A DNA stretch of 64,000 nucleotides, from positions 84,051,679-84,115,678 of the forward strand of contig OX638134.1 in NCBI GenBank assembly GCA_951804985.1, given 5' to 3'. Positions within the stretch are counted from its first letter, which is position 1; each line of letters begins with the position of its first letter. Under the pieces are notes generated by a model. That model was given only the letters and a program-made list of their open reading frames with translations, searched no databases and was not told where the DNA came from. This stretch comes from Dryomyza anilis (Eukaryota; Arthropoda; Insecta; Diptera; Dryomyzidae). The translations under genes were made by a program, and so were the position numbers. Shown piece after piece: positions 1 through 11,400 of this stretch.

Positions 1-560
1 ATGAACGAAGACATATTTGAGAAATATTGTGATAGCTAAGCTGCTTTTACTTCTGTACATATAAATATAAAACAATTGTGATAATAAAAACCATATGATT
101 AAGATATAAATACCGTTACAAACACACAAAATTTTAAATAGACAAATCAGATTTTCTTAAATCTGTATAAATGAAATACAATCTACTATAATAAAGAACT
201 TTTAAAATAAAATATTCTTAAAAAAAACACAATTTGTTAACTTATTTTTTTTACTAAAAATAAGACACTGATTATTTTTACCTTTAACAAGGAAAATCAT
301 TTTCAACATACAAATTTAATAGAAAAAAAAAATAATTTATCAAAATAAAATATGTCGACGAATTTAATTAAAAACTTATTTAAGAAATTAAAAAAAAGGA
401 TAAAACACAAATTTTATAATAATTTTTGTAGGAGCTAAAAAAAATATATTTTTAGCACGAACACAAACCAAATATTATCCAGAACTGACATGTGCAACAG
501 TGAGTACACACACCGAACCGATTCACAATGTATTACAAATTCACGATGGCATTTGTATTT
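1..560. other. AT-rich stretch, no gene seen
   Basis: Very AT-rich DNA with A and T homopolymer runs. No open frame with protein-like composition, no RNA gene and no clear repeat unit is visible. The TTTCACT/AAAATT words of the next array start to appear at its right edge. Confidence 0.5.
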
Positions 561-1860
561 TCGAACTAAAAAAATTAAAATTCGAAAATTAAATTTTATT
601 TTCACTTTTATTTCACTAATTAAATTTTTTACTAAAAATTTAATTTTTCACTTAAAATTTAATTTTTTCTGTAAAAAATCCATATTCACTAAAAAAAAAA
701 AAATCAAATTTTCACTAAAAATTCAATTGTCATTAAATATTTAATTTTTCACTAAAAATTTAATTGTTCACTTAAAATTCAATTTTTCACTAAAAATTCA
801 ATTTTTCACTAAAAAATTCAAATTTTCACTAAAAATTCAATTGTTCACTAAAAATTCAATTTTTCACTAAAATTTCAATTTTTTACTAAAAATTTCAATT
901 TTTCACTTAAAATTCAATTATTCACTAAAAATTCAATTTTTCACTAAAAATTCAATTTTTTTTTTTACTAAAATTTTAGTTTTTCACTAAAAATTAAAAT
1001 TTTCACTAAGAATAAAATGTTTCATTAAAAATTCAATTTTTCGCTAAAATTCAATTTTTCACTATAAATTCAATTTTTCACTAAAATTTCAATTTTTCAC
1101 TAAAAATTTCAGTTTATCACTAAAAATACCATTTTCACTCAAAATTAAAATTTTCACTAAAAATTAAAATTTTCACTAAAAATTAAAATTTTTACTAAAA
1201 ATTAAATTTTTCACTAAAAATTCAATTTTTCACTAAAAATACCATTTTTCACTAATAATTCAATTTTTCACTAAAATTTCAATTTTTCACTATAAATTCA
1301 ATTTTTCACTAAAAATTCAATTTTTCACTAAAAATTTAATTTTACACTAATAATTAAATTTTTCACTAAAAATTCAATTATTCACTAAAATTTCAATTGT
1401 TCACTAAAAATTCAATTTTCACTAAAAATTCAATTTTCACTAAAAATTAAATTGTTCACTAAAATGTTTCATTAAAAATTAAATTTTTCACAAAAAATTA
1501 AATTTTTTACTAAAAATTAAATTTTTCACTAAAAATTCAATTTTTCACTAAAAATAAAATGTTTCATTAAAAATTGAATTTTTCGCTAAAATTCAATTTT
1601 TCGCTAAAAATTCAATTTTTCACTAAAAAGTCAATTTTTCACTAAAAATTCAATTTTTCACTAAAAATTCAATTTTTTGCTAAGAATTCAATTTTTCACT
1701 AAAAATTCAATTTTTTCACTAAAAATGCAATTTTCACTTAAAAATTCAAATTTTCACAAAAATTCAAATTTTCACAAAAATTAAATTTTTAACTAAAAAT
1801 TCAATTTTTCATTTTTTTGTAAAACTTAAATTTTTCATTAGAAAATATTTTTGACGAAAA
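561..1860. repeat. AT-rich minisatellite, about 18-20 bp unit
   Basis: A tandem array of about 1.3 kb built on a unit close to TTTTTCACTAAAAATTCAA, with many copies varied by single bases and length slips in the T and A runs. Copies are imperfect, so the array is old or evolves by slippage. The reverse complement of this unit (GAATTTTTAGTGAAAAATT) is the unit of the array at 63625-64000, so related satellites lie at both window ends in opposite orientation. No coding potential. Confidence 0.85.
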
Positions 1861-2859
1861 ATTCAATTTGTCATTTTATTACAACAAAAAATTAAAAAAA
1901 TTATTTTGCCTAAATATTAAATTTTGGTATCAAATTTAATCATTTCAATATTAATTAAAATGATATTTGAATTTGTTTCTAATAACTGTTTCCGACATTT
2001 TCTTAATTATGTTGTTAAAAAATAATTTCTGATAATCGTATTATCTCTCAACTGTTGTAGATTCGTCAACATATTACATGGAAATAATATTTATTTTAAG
2101 CCCAATTTATATAATAAAAAAACGAACCTTTAAATTTCTGAGAATAATTGTAAAATCACTTCCGTTGAAATTGTATTCATTACATGGTATATACAATAAT
2201 TTCAATTGTTCCCTGACAACAATTGAACTGACATAATTTACAGGCAATTCATAAATGAGAGGGAGCTTTCAAATAAATTTCCTCATTGACTGCATTCTAT
2301 GCAAATTGACCCTTCAACTGACATCTGCAGAATCTGCCTGCCGGCGGTAATGAAGACCGAGTCAGCATTATTTTGTGAGTTGTCAGGACAACCCGAGCAA
2401 AGGTTCGGTTGTTCAACTCAGAAACAAAACCCAATGAATGTCTCATTATTAGGTTACCATTTGTTGGTCCATCTTCTTTTCTTCTTCTTCTGCTTGTTCT
2501 TCTTCTTATGCTATATTATGGCCAACCAAAATGCGCAGTAACCGATCGCTCGATTTACGCCCACGCACCGTCAATATGACAATTGTTACTCAGTATTTGC
2601 TGCAATTGCATAATACGGTGTCAGTGACAACAATTGGTGGTATGGCGTAGAGTTGCCAACTGTTGTGGTTTGCAGGGAGTGAAATTTTGAAATAGGTATC
2701 TTAATATTTTTCGATGAATTTTTTTAATTTATGATATATTTGGACTTTAAACAAATTATTGTAATACTGACTGATTCAACCTATCAATTTGCAACAACCA
2801 AATTGTATTAAAAATACTGGGGAAATTGTCTCATAAAAGAATTGCCTAAGAGAAAATGG
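1861..2859. other. Intergenic; less repetitive core at about 2200-2660
   Basis: AT-rich flanks surround a more complex, less AT-rich stretch at about 2200-2660 without obvious repeats. An open frame at 2299-2541 ends in a TTC/CTT run and has no recognisable domain, so I do not call it a gene. The core could be unique regulatory DNA, but no specific site can be supported. Confidence 0.3.
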
Positions 2860-3625
2860 TTCGGAAAAAATTGTCTCAGAAAAAACTTTTACAGAATAAA
2901 GAATTTTCCTTGGAAAAGATGTGTCAGCGAAGAATTATCAGGTATAGAATTCTCTTCATGGAAGGATTTCCTACACACAGAAAATTGATTTGTTGCAGCA
3001 ACCAACTAAATTGCCCCACCGAAGTATTCAGCTGTGGCAACAAGTGATAAAATATTTACAATAACCTCCTGATTCGATTTGGCAACCTCCTAGCCGGCAA
3101 ATTAAGGTTTCGTCAACCTCAAAGTCAGCAACCATGAGGTTGTGGCAACCTCCTAGTCAGCAAATATGTCGAAATCTCCAATTGAAAGTTTTATAATATA
3201 ATTTAGAAGTTTGGCAACACTTCTACCACAAAAAACTTTTAATCATTTGGGGAAAAATTTTCCGAGATAGAATTGTGCAGGAAAGCATTACCTTGGAAAA
3301 GATGTGTATGCGAAGAATTGTCAAGTATAAAATTCTCTTCAGGGAAGAATTCCCTACACACAGACAATTGATTTGTTGCGGCAACCAACTAAATTACCCC
3401 ACCGAATTATTCGGTTGTGGCAACAAGTGATAAAGTATTTCCAACAACATCCTGCTTCGGTTGCGGCAACCTCCTAGTCAGCAAATTGAGGTTTTGTCAA
3501 CCTCCTAGTCAGCAAGCATGAGGTTGTGGCAACCTCCTAGTCAGCAAGTATGTCGAAATCTCAAATTAAATGTTTTATAATGTAATTTAGAAGTGTGGTA
3601 ACCCTTTTACCACAAAATACTCTTA
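2860..3625. repeat. Two-copy tandem duplication, 383-bp period
   Basis: Two diverged head-to-tail copies. The words TGGAAAAGATGTGT and GATTTGTTGC recur exactly 383 bp apart (2911/3294 and 2987/3370). Each copy contains nested short repeats of GGCAACCTCCTAGTCAGCAA and begins with GGAAAAATTGTCTC-like words shared with minisatellites at 15 kb, 48.4 kb and 62.4 kb. Confidence 0.75.
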
Positions 3626-4261
3626 ATCATTCTCATCGACGTACATACCTTCAGTGTACATCTATCTAGTGTTATTCTATACCCATGGCTTGTGCAGCAA
3701 TTGAATCTAGATGTTTTCACCTCAATGCATATTATGTTCATTTAATGTTACAATTTAATTTGAAGGAATCTGTCAAACTATTGTTTGTCTGTGATTTTGT
3801 ATTTCTCTCTGGTTTAGTGAACTGTGGATAAAAGTACCGCCCACTACCTCGTGTAGTAAGTTAGAACAATCGCCGGGTTCAAAGTTTTGTTCATGTGGCT
3901 TGGAAGGACATTGTTTTTGGATATAGTGACAACAGCATCTGGTTGATGACATGGCAGGCGCACCATCTGCAGCTGTACATGGGGCTATGATTGGAATTCA
4001 ATATGCTTCATTTTAAGTCTAACGAATAGTAATATGGTACTTTTTGTCATAAATTTAATTAGCAAATGGCAAATTAATTGTGGGAGTATTGAATTTTGTA
4101 AATGAATATGTTGCTGCAAGCTAAATGAAAATAATGAAGAAATTTTAGTAAAAAATAATTAAATAAAATAATAATTGATATTCTATAATATTCATTACAT
4201 TATAATAATTATTGAATGTTATAGAAAAAAGGTTTGCACGATTTTTGGTTATGGTTTGATT
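3626..4261. other. Intergenic, no gene seen
   Basis: About 3760-4010 is less AT-rich and not visibly repetitive; the rest is AT-rich. I see no convincing exon, splice pair or RNA gene. Confidence 0.3.
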
Positions 4262-4579
4262 TAAATAATTCATTTTTATACTCTAGCATAAAAGTGAAAG
4301 GGTATATTCAATTTGATAATCGATTTGTAACACAGAAAAAGTGGATTTTTTGATATATTTTTTTAACAGCATTGCCTCCCGATCTTGTAAATTACTGTTG
4401 AAACCCTGAAGATCTATATTACTGAAATTTCGATTTTAGATTTCTTGTATACCTAGGCTGTCGGCTATTAAAAATGGTCGCGATTGGTCATTTGTGACCT
4501 ATGATTCATTCTCCCATGTTTGGGATATTTACTATAATGTACGCAATTATATCTAAAAGTGTATATCCGGCAGAGACTA
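4262..4579 (+). mobile_element. Decayed mini-me/DINE-like fragment
   Basis: Begins with the AAAGTGAAAGGGTATATTCA and GTTTGTAACAC words that start the better preserved copies at 25.5, 39.4 and 49.4 kb, and ends with a GGTCATTTGTGACCTATGAT-type word. It lacks the GTCY microsatellite, so it is a truncated or eroded copy. Confidence 0.4.
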
Positions 4580-6009
4580 CACTCAGAAAAAAAACTATAA
4601 AATTCATATGAATTCCTATTGATTTAACGATTTTTTACTATTAAAAATAATCAATGCGATTTTTCCTATTAATGTTATAGTGTGGGAACTATTAATGTTA
4701 TAGTGGCGTCTCACTATTGATTTGAATAGTTTTTACTACTAAAAATTAAAATAATTAAAATAAACCGACATATACTATTATATCAATATGATAAAATTAT
4801 TAATTGAATTATTCAGACTATTGTTTTAAATATATTGCAACATAAAATCAATAGTATAAATCATTTAAAAGTAATACAAGATCATATTCTCTTAAAAGGA
4901 TATAACTATAATACTTATATGTACATTTTATGAAATACATATTATATCAAATTCTATGCCAAATTGAAATCAATGGTGTACCATCGAATTCTAAAATTAT
5001 CGTAAGTGTAAAATTGCAAACGTTCATGACTTGAATTTTCCCGCTGTCTTTCTTCGCTAATTTATGATATAGATACAAAGTAGTGAATCTGGAAAGAATA
5101 AATTTAAAAATATTAATTAGTATTTAATAAAATTATGTTCAACGATTTAAATCGTAACTCTATTCATTATATTTATGCATCCCATTAATATAAAATGACA
5201 CAACTATAACAACAATAATTCTCATCGTATGAACTTCATATTTAATAATCTGATCATATAAAATCAAAAGGAAATCCATATAAAAACAATAGTTTGCTTC
5301 ATATAACATATTAATAACAAAACTCTAAAGACAATTATTTTTATCCTTTGAAGTGTCTTATTTTTCTCTAATATTTTCATCCTATAGAAAGAATATGAAA
5401 TACATACAAAATCAATAGTTTGCATCATATAACATAATGATGCTATAGTTTATCCTATTAAAAGAAAATGACAAAACTATAGCGACAATACCTTTATCCC
5501 ATGAACTTAGTCTTTAATAATTTTATCCTATAGAAGCAATATGATATAACTATAAAACTAATAGTACAATTAAAAATACGGAATATGTTTTTGTTAAAAT
5601 TAATATTTAAAATACACGAAAAGTAATTTAATTAATAAAATTATATAACAAAAAAATGCAAATATATAAGCTTACCTTGAGAGTGTACGAATTATGCGCC
5701 AAATGACTTTAGCCCAAGTTACTGAGCCCAAAGTGCCTTATTTTTCTCTCCAGTCTTGATTGTACTTTTAATGGTTTGATCACATTAATATAATAGTTTC
5801 TTTATAGTAATAGCTTATAAAATAAACTATTGAAACAGTAGTCAAATTACTATTTTATCAATAACATGTCCTATTCCATTAATGTTGACCACCTTATAGC
5901 TAAACAATAGTACAAAATACTATAAAAACTATTGAATTAATAGGAAAAACTATTGTTTCGCGTCCTTTAGAATCAATAGTCGTACTATTGGTTTTCTGTT
6001 TTCTGAATG
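4580..6009. mobile_element. TA-flanked element, CACTCAGAAAA termini
   Basis: Left end CACTCAGAAAAA follows a TA, and right end TTTTCTGAATG precedes a TA, giving short inverted ends and a TA target duplication as in Tc1/mariner-type MITEs. The interior of about 1.43 kb is AT-rich with many ACTATTAAT/ATTAATAGT words in both orientations and no transposase frame. Its ends resemble the CACCCAGAAAAAA elements at 44.2 and 56.3 kb, so it is probably a longer relative. Confidence 0.6.
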
Positions 6010-6011
6010 TA

Positions 6012-6489
6012 CAATTTTTATGCTTACATATAACTATAAAACTAGCTTGTGGTACAAAAAAAAAAACAATTTTTGGTACACCTACCTACAGGGCTTTACA
6101 AAGGAAAGCAAATTCATTCACAAATTTTCTGTTAGTTTTCGAATTCATAAACTCTGGGGACCTCTGAGCCATTTTAAATTTCCCATGTAACCTAAACTTC
6201 CTTACTGGTTTCTTTGAAAAAATGTTTTTTGAAATTATAGAGATAATGTAATATTCAGTGAATTGTAATTTGGAAACCCTTATTTGGGAAATTTAAGCCC
6301 GAAACCGTAACGTGGAAGAAACCCGAAATCGAAACCATTATTCGTTTGAGTTTTAATACCTGTTTCCAAGTCTAGTTTTATAACAATGAAACTGGGTACT
6401 TTCGATTTTTTTAAAATATTGGTCACATCGAACTAACATTATCAGTTATACAAACAAGAATTTTTAAACCAATTAAACTAGACAACAAT
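6012..6489. other. Intergenic, no gene seen
   Basis: AT-rich spacer. A few GAAACCGTAACG/GAAACCCGAAATCG words at 6290-6345 hint at decayed repeat sequence. Nothing coding is seen. Confidence 0.3.
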
Positions 6490-6725
6490 AAAGGGTTTTT
6501 CAATAAGAGCGCTACAAAAGTTTTTTCAAGGGTTTTTCAACAGGGACGCTACAAAAGTAGAGTGACAGGTACAGCAAACGACGCCATATTTTTTGCCCCT
6601 CTTTTGACATTTCTCTTCAGTAAGGTTTGCCATTTAATGATGGAAATATATATACGAGTCAACAACGAGTCGAAATTATTAAAATTTACTACCGAAATTC
6701 GAATTCGTTATTGATCCAATTTCTT
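6490..6725 (+). mobile_element. 5' end of a DNA transposon, truncated
   Basis: Starts TAAAGGGTTTTTCAATAAG and matches the copy at 19354-19595 through the word GGTTTGCCATTT into the start of an open frame. That frame reads like the N-terminus of an insect transposase helix-turn-helix domain (here ...RVNNESKLLKFTTEIRIR if shifted; in the better copy it is MKRYTSQHRVEVIKIYYRN). Only the terminal inverted repeat region and first codons remain. Confidence 0.55.
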
Positions 6726-8300
6726 TTATATTGCATTGAGAATACAAAAAGTGCATTTGTATTTAATATGAAGACTTAAAGAGTGAATTCTAAAAACAAA
6801 TTTGTTTGCAAAGTAAGAGAAATCATAGAATTATGGATCTAATTTTGCATATAATATATAATTTAATTGAATTATGAAAACTTAATATGTTATGCAATAA
6901 ATAATGGGTACACCTAAAAATATTATCAATTATTTTTTGTGTTTGGCTGGTCATAACTTCGGTCACATTAATCCAAATTTCATTTAATTTATTTCAAAAT
7001 ATTAGATGAAGTATTCTCAATGGAATATCAAAGAAATTGGATCGATAATTTAAATCAATAAAAAGTTGAAGTCCAAAATATGTAGAAAAATACGAAAATT
7101 GCCATATATTTGTATTACGTAATAACTCAAAAACTTGAGGCAATCTGAAAGACTGAGTATGAGGCCGTGATTAGAATCTTGAAGTCCATCGGAAAATCAA
7201 AATGTTGTGCAGTGTTATTAAACTTTTTGAAATCTCGAAAAGAATATTTTTATAAACCTATTAAATACTTTATTCAGAAATTCCATTAATCATTAGTGAT
7301 TTAAAAAATATATTTTTCATTTTAAGTAATTTGAGAATATTAGTCTGGGAGGCTTTATGTATTAAACCCCAGCAGGAATTTCGTAACACGCGAATGTTAC
7401 GCTTGTCAACTCAAGCTCTAAAAAAAGTCACGTGTCGCCATAAGTTTAATCGGATTAAATTTTATTCAACGATCGTGTGCCATATAGTGTAGTAAAAACT
7501 AAAATTCGCTCACTTTAATTGTGCGCTCAACCGCAAATACGAGACGGACGCCCACGCGTTCTATTTGAACAGAGATCAGATTTGCAATAAAAAAAAAATC
7601 GATCTATAAAAATATTTCTGCCTTTATTCAATGTCAATGTCAGACTGCCAATAAATTCACACTATAGACAAAAAAAAATGATCAGACACAAGATCAGCGC
7701 AGCGGCAGGCTTGTCAACGCCTCAAATCTTAATTGTGTCCGATGTGGGTAGAGCGATGTCAGTCAGCACAAGAAGTATTGTGAATCGAACCTAAAAAAAG
7801 AATTTAATGCATCAAAGGATTGTTGATCGCACTGATCTTACAAATGAAATTTTATTCACAATTAAGGTTGCCGCAAAGAATTAAAGTGCATTCGCGTGCC
7901 TTAGATTGCTACGATTTACGTGCACTCAATTAGAATGTAACACAAGACATGGAATATTTTTTCTATAGCATAATATTGATGATCTTGTGCCTTTAGTTCG
8001 ATGCACTCTCTCAATGCGATCGTGTGGTCAGGATTAAAAGTACTCTTAGGCTGAGCTCAATTCGAATCGATTGTGGAGCAACATACACAATATACACAAC
8101 AATCGCACAACAAAGCCAAGTGTGTGAAAAAATAAAATTAATTCTTCGAGAAGGTGTCCAGAGATCGTAGCATTGATAGGGTTACAGGTATTTGTAAAAG
8201 GTTTTTTTTTAATGATAGACGTACATCGACGGCATGTTTGTGTGTTATTAAAGACATTTGGCTAAAGTTGCAAGAACTTGAGGTGATTTTTTTCGTATGT
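6726..8300. other. Upstream region of the 8.4-kb gene
   Basis: The first half is AT-rich. From about 7370 to 8110 the sequence is richer in G and C and not repetitive. It lies directly upstream of the promoter at 8309 and is the best candidate for enhancer sequence of that gene. I cannot name individual factor sites. Confidence 0.35.
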
Positions 8301-8308
8301 ATTTGGAC

Positions 8309-8345
8309 TATAAAAGGCTCTGTAAGAATACTGTGTTGATCAGTT
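8309..8345 (+). promoter_or_regulatory. TATA box and initiator
   Basis: TATAAAAG at 8309-8316 and a TCAGTT initiator at 8340-8345, with the initiator A 33 bp from the first T of the TATA box. The start codon lies 75 bp further on. Confidence 0.8.
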
Positions 8346-8416
8346 CTTAGTGACATCCGAGTCAAAGTTTTACATATTACATAAAGTGTCGGTTTTTGGA
8401 AATATTTTCAAGAAAA

Positions 8417-11400
8417 ATGTTTAAATTGGTATGTTTTATATTAAAGTGGCAAAATTGTAATAAACGTTTGAGGTTTTATTACAGTTTTGAAACGATTTTT
8501 TAAAAGTATGAAAAAACAATATCAAATAATTTAATTTTGATCAAAAAATATGTTTTTCATATTTTTTAAAAATTATAATTCAAAATTTTTAATAAATTAG
8601 CTTATAGTTCGTATAAGCGTAACATAATTTGGTTTATTGTATAAGATATTGAAAGTACGGACAACAAGTATTATCAATACAAAAATCGAAATCGAAAAGG
8701 AAACCTTAAATCGGAACCGGTAGTGATAAGCAAAAACAAGATGCAAGAACAAGAACGCAAAAAAAACATTTTATTTTCGAAAAAAAAAAAATGCCAACTG
8801 TTTTTTTTTACGAAAAATATTATTTTTGTTGGATAATTTTTATTTTTGAGAATCATTTTTTCGCACCAATTTTTTTTTTGAATTTTATTATTTTTTCGAA
8901 TTTTATTTTCAAATATATTTTTTTTGATTAAATCGTAAAAAAATACCATATATTAATTTATTAAAAAATATATATTCGTTTTTTCAAAAGAATATTTTAT
9001 TAATCAAGCAAACACTATTTAACAATTAAATAACATATAATAAAAGTTATAGAAATTATAAATATAAATATGTTTAAATGAAGTCAAATTTTTGTGTGCA
9101 AATTTGATTGTAATTGGTTTTTCAAAGACATTTTTGAAATACTCCCTGCTATAATATTTAGACAGATAGTTTATGATATCTATTGTGTGTTGCTAAATAA
9201 ATTAAAATATTTGTTAAAAAGATATACTTATGAATTGTGAGATAATATTTTATGCCAAATAAATAAAATTGCATATTCAGGTGTCAAATCATTTTTAGTA
9301 TTTATTATATTTAATATATTTGTAATTTATACTTGTGTATTTTTTTTTATTAAATAGTAGTGTAGCCGCGTTAGCTCAGTGGTTAGTGCGTTGGACTGCG
9401 AGCCGAAAGGTCCCCTGTTCAAGTCTGGACTGGGGCTCACAACATCTTTTTATAGAAACATTTTCTATACCGCGCTACCTCTCGGCAGTAAATGGCAAAT
9501 CTACGAGAGTAAAACATTGCCTATGAAAAGCTCTCACCCGCCGTTCGGATTCGGCAATAAACTGTAGGTCCCACCAATTTGAGTACAAATATAACACGCA
9601 CAGCTCAAAATGGTGAGAGAGCTCGGCCTAAGTCCTTATAGGACTGTAGTGCCAAACTATTATTATAAGTAGTGTATTCAGTGTCGAAAGGATTAATTTT
9701 AATATTTGCTTAAATTTTAAAAAATTACACATTTTTTTTTTTTTATTAAAAACATACCATATGGTAACATTCAAAAAAATCGTCTAAAAATATTATATAT
9801 ATTTTTTTAACTTAAAGTGACATTTATTATTCGACATAAAACGATACCAAAACAAACACTTAGAATGTTTAAGGTTGAAAATAAAAAATATGGACTGAAA
9901 GGGTTAAGGGTTAAAAACATCATATTGAAAATAAAAAAATTTCATATCGAGCATTAAATTGCAACATGTTTTTCGATAAAATGAGTTTTGTATGGGCCAC
10001 ACACAGTATGCCAATTATTTAAATGAAACCCTAAATTCTGAACACTGAAGCTATTCAATTTTTTTTTAAACATAAGATATGTTTAAAAAAAAATTGAATA
10101 GCTTCAGTGTTCAGAATTTAGGGTTTCATTTAAATAATTGGCATACTGTGTGTGGCCCATACAAAACTCATTTTATCGAAAAACATGTTGCAATTTAATG
10201 CTCGATATGAAATTTTCATATCGAGCATTTCAAACTTAGTTCGAAGAATATTTAAAAAAAAAAACATTATTTTTCTAGGAATAATATATAGGGTTTCTAA
10301 TTTTTATTTTCATTAGGGAAATTTAGTAATTTTAAATATTCTCTATAAGGACTGCGTCGAATAAAATTGTCCGTTACATATCTTCCCATAATGTGCTATT
10401 GCAAGATTCAAATTAAAATATTTTGATCATAGTAGCTCTGAATTAAATGGCAGAAAATAATTTGTGTCAGTTATAGTCAATACAAAATTTATTTAACGCG
10501 AAAATGGCAAACGAAGTGGAAGTGCGAGAAAATATAATTCAAATTTTTCAAAAACAACCTAGTTGGTCTTTTAAAAAAATTGCCAAGGAGGTAGGGGCTA
10601 ACCCTAAGACCATTTCTCGCGTTATCAACCGCTTTAAGGAAGACCTGAGTATTGATCGGAAGAAAGGTTCTGGTAAAAAAAGGTCCACATGATCGTGAAA
10701 AGTCGAAGAAGGTTGTGAATATTTTAAAGAAAGGTCCAAGCATATCCGGAAGGAAATTGGCGAGAAAGGCGGATTACTCAGAATCTTTCGTGCGCAGGAC
10801 TAAGAAAGAAGCTGGGCTGAAGACGTGCAAGGTCCAAAAAGTTCCGGATAGAAATGCCGTCAAGAATGAAACCGCAAAACAACGAGCTAAAAAGCTGAAC
10901 CAAGATTTTTTTTTTTAAATTCGATTGCTGCATAATGGACGACGAAACTTATGTTTTAGCGGACTTTTCTCAGCTAACTGGGCAGGAATTTTATACAGCC
11001 GATTCTCGAGGAAATGTCGCTGAAAAATTCAAATTGAGAGATACTGGGCCTTAGTAAAAAGGGAGATGAAGACAACAAAAAAAGTGGCCAAAGACCTTCA
11101 AGACTTTAAAAGAAAGTGGTCTTCAGCAGCTGTGAGGGTGTCGGACACTACCATTACAACATTAATGGAAGGGAAGGTAGATTTTTTCATTTTTGTAGCG
11201 GACAATTTTATTCGACGCAGTCCTTACTTATTTAAAAAAATAGGTTTAAAGTTCTTGTTAATAAAATTCGATTTAAAACAAATATTCCATAATATTATAA
11301 TTAAATACATTACCTTGCATCTTATATATCTGATTTCTTCTTTTGGGAATTGTCTATCATTGGACTTTTTTTTTAAATTTATGGCGCATATTCATAGACA

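Noticed and set aside
2299..2541. Small open frame with CRICL-like residues
   Set aside because: Only 80 codons, ends in a TTC/CTT-rich run, and lacks any other conserved position of a zinc-binding domain.
9365..9440. Possible tRNA gene
   Set aside because: A- and B-box-like words are present, but the sequence continues into a body and tail, has target duplications and has other copies, so it is a SINE head.
10504..10918. Intact transposase gene
   Set aside because: The frames are broken, and a large internal deletion removes most of the catalytic region between the two inverted ends.
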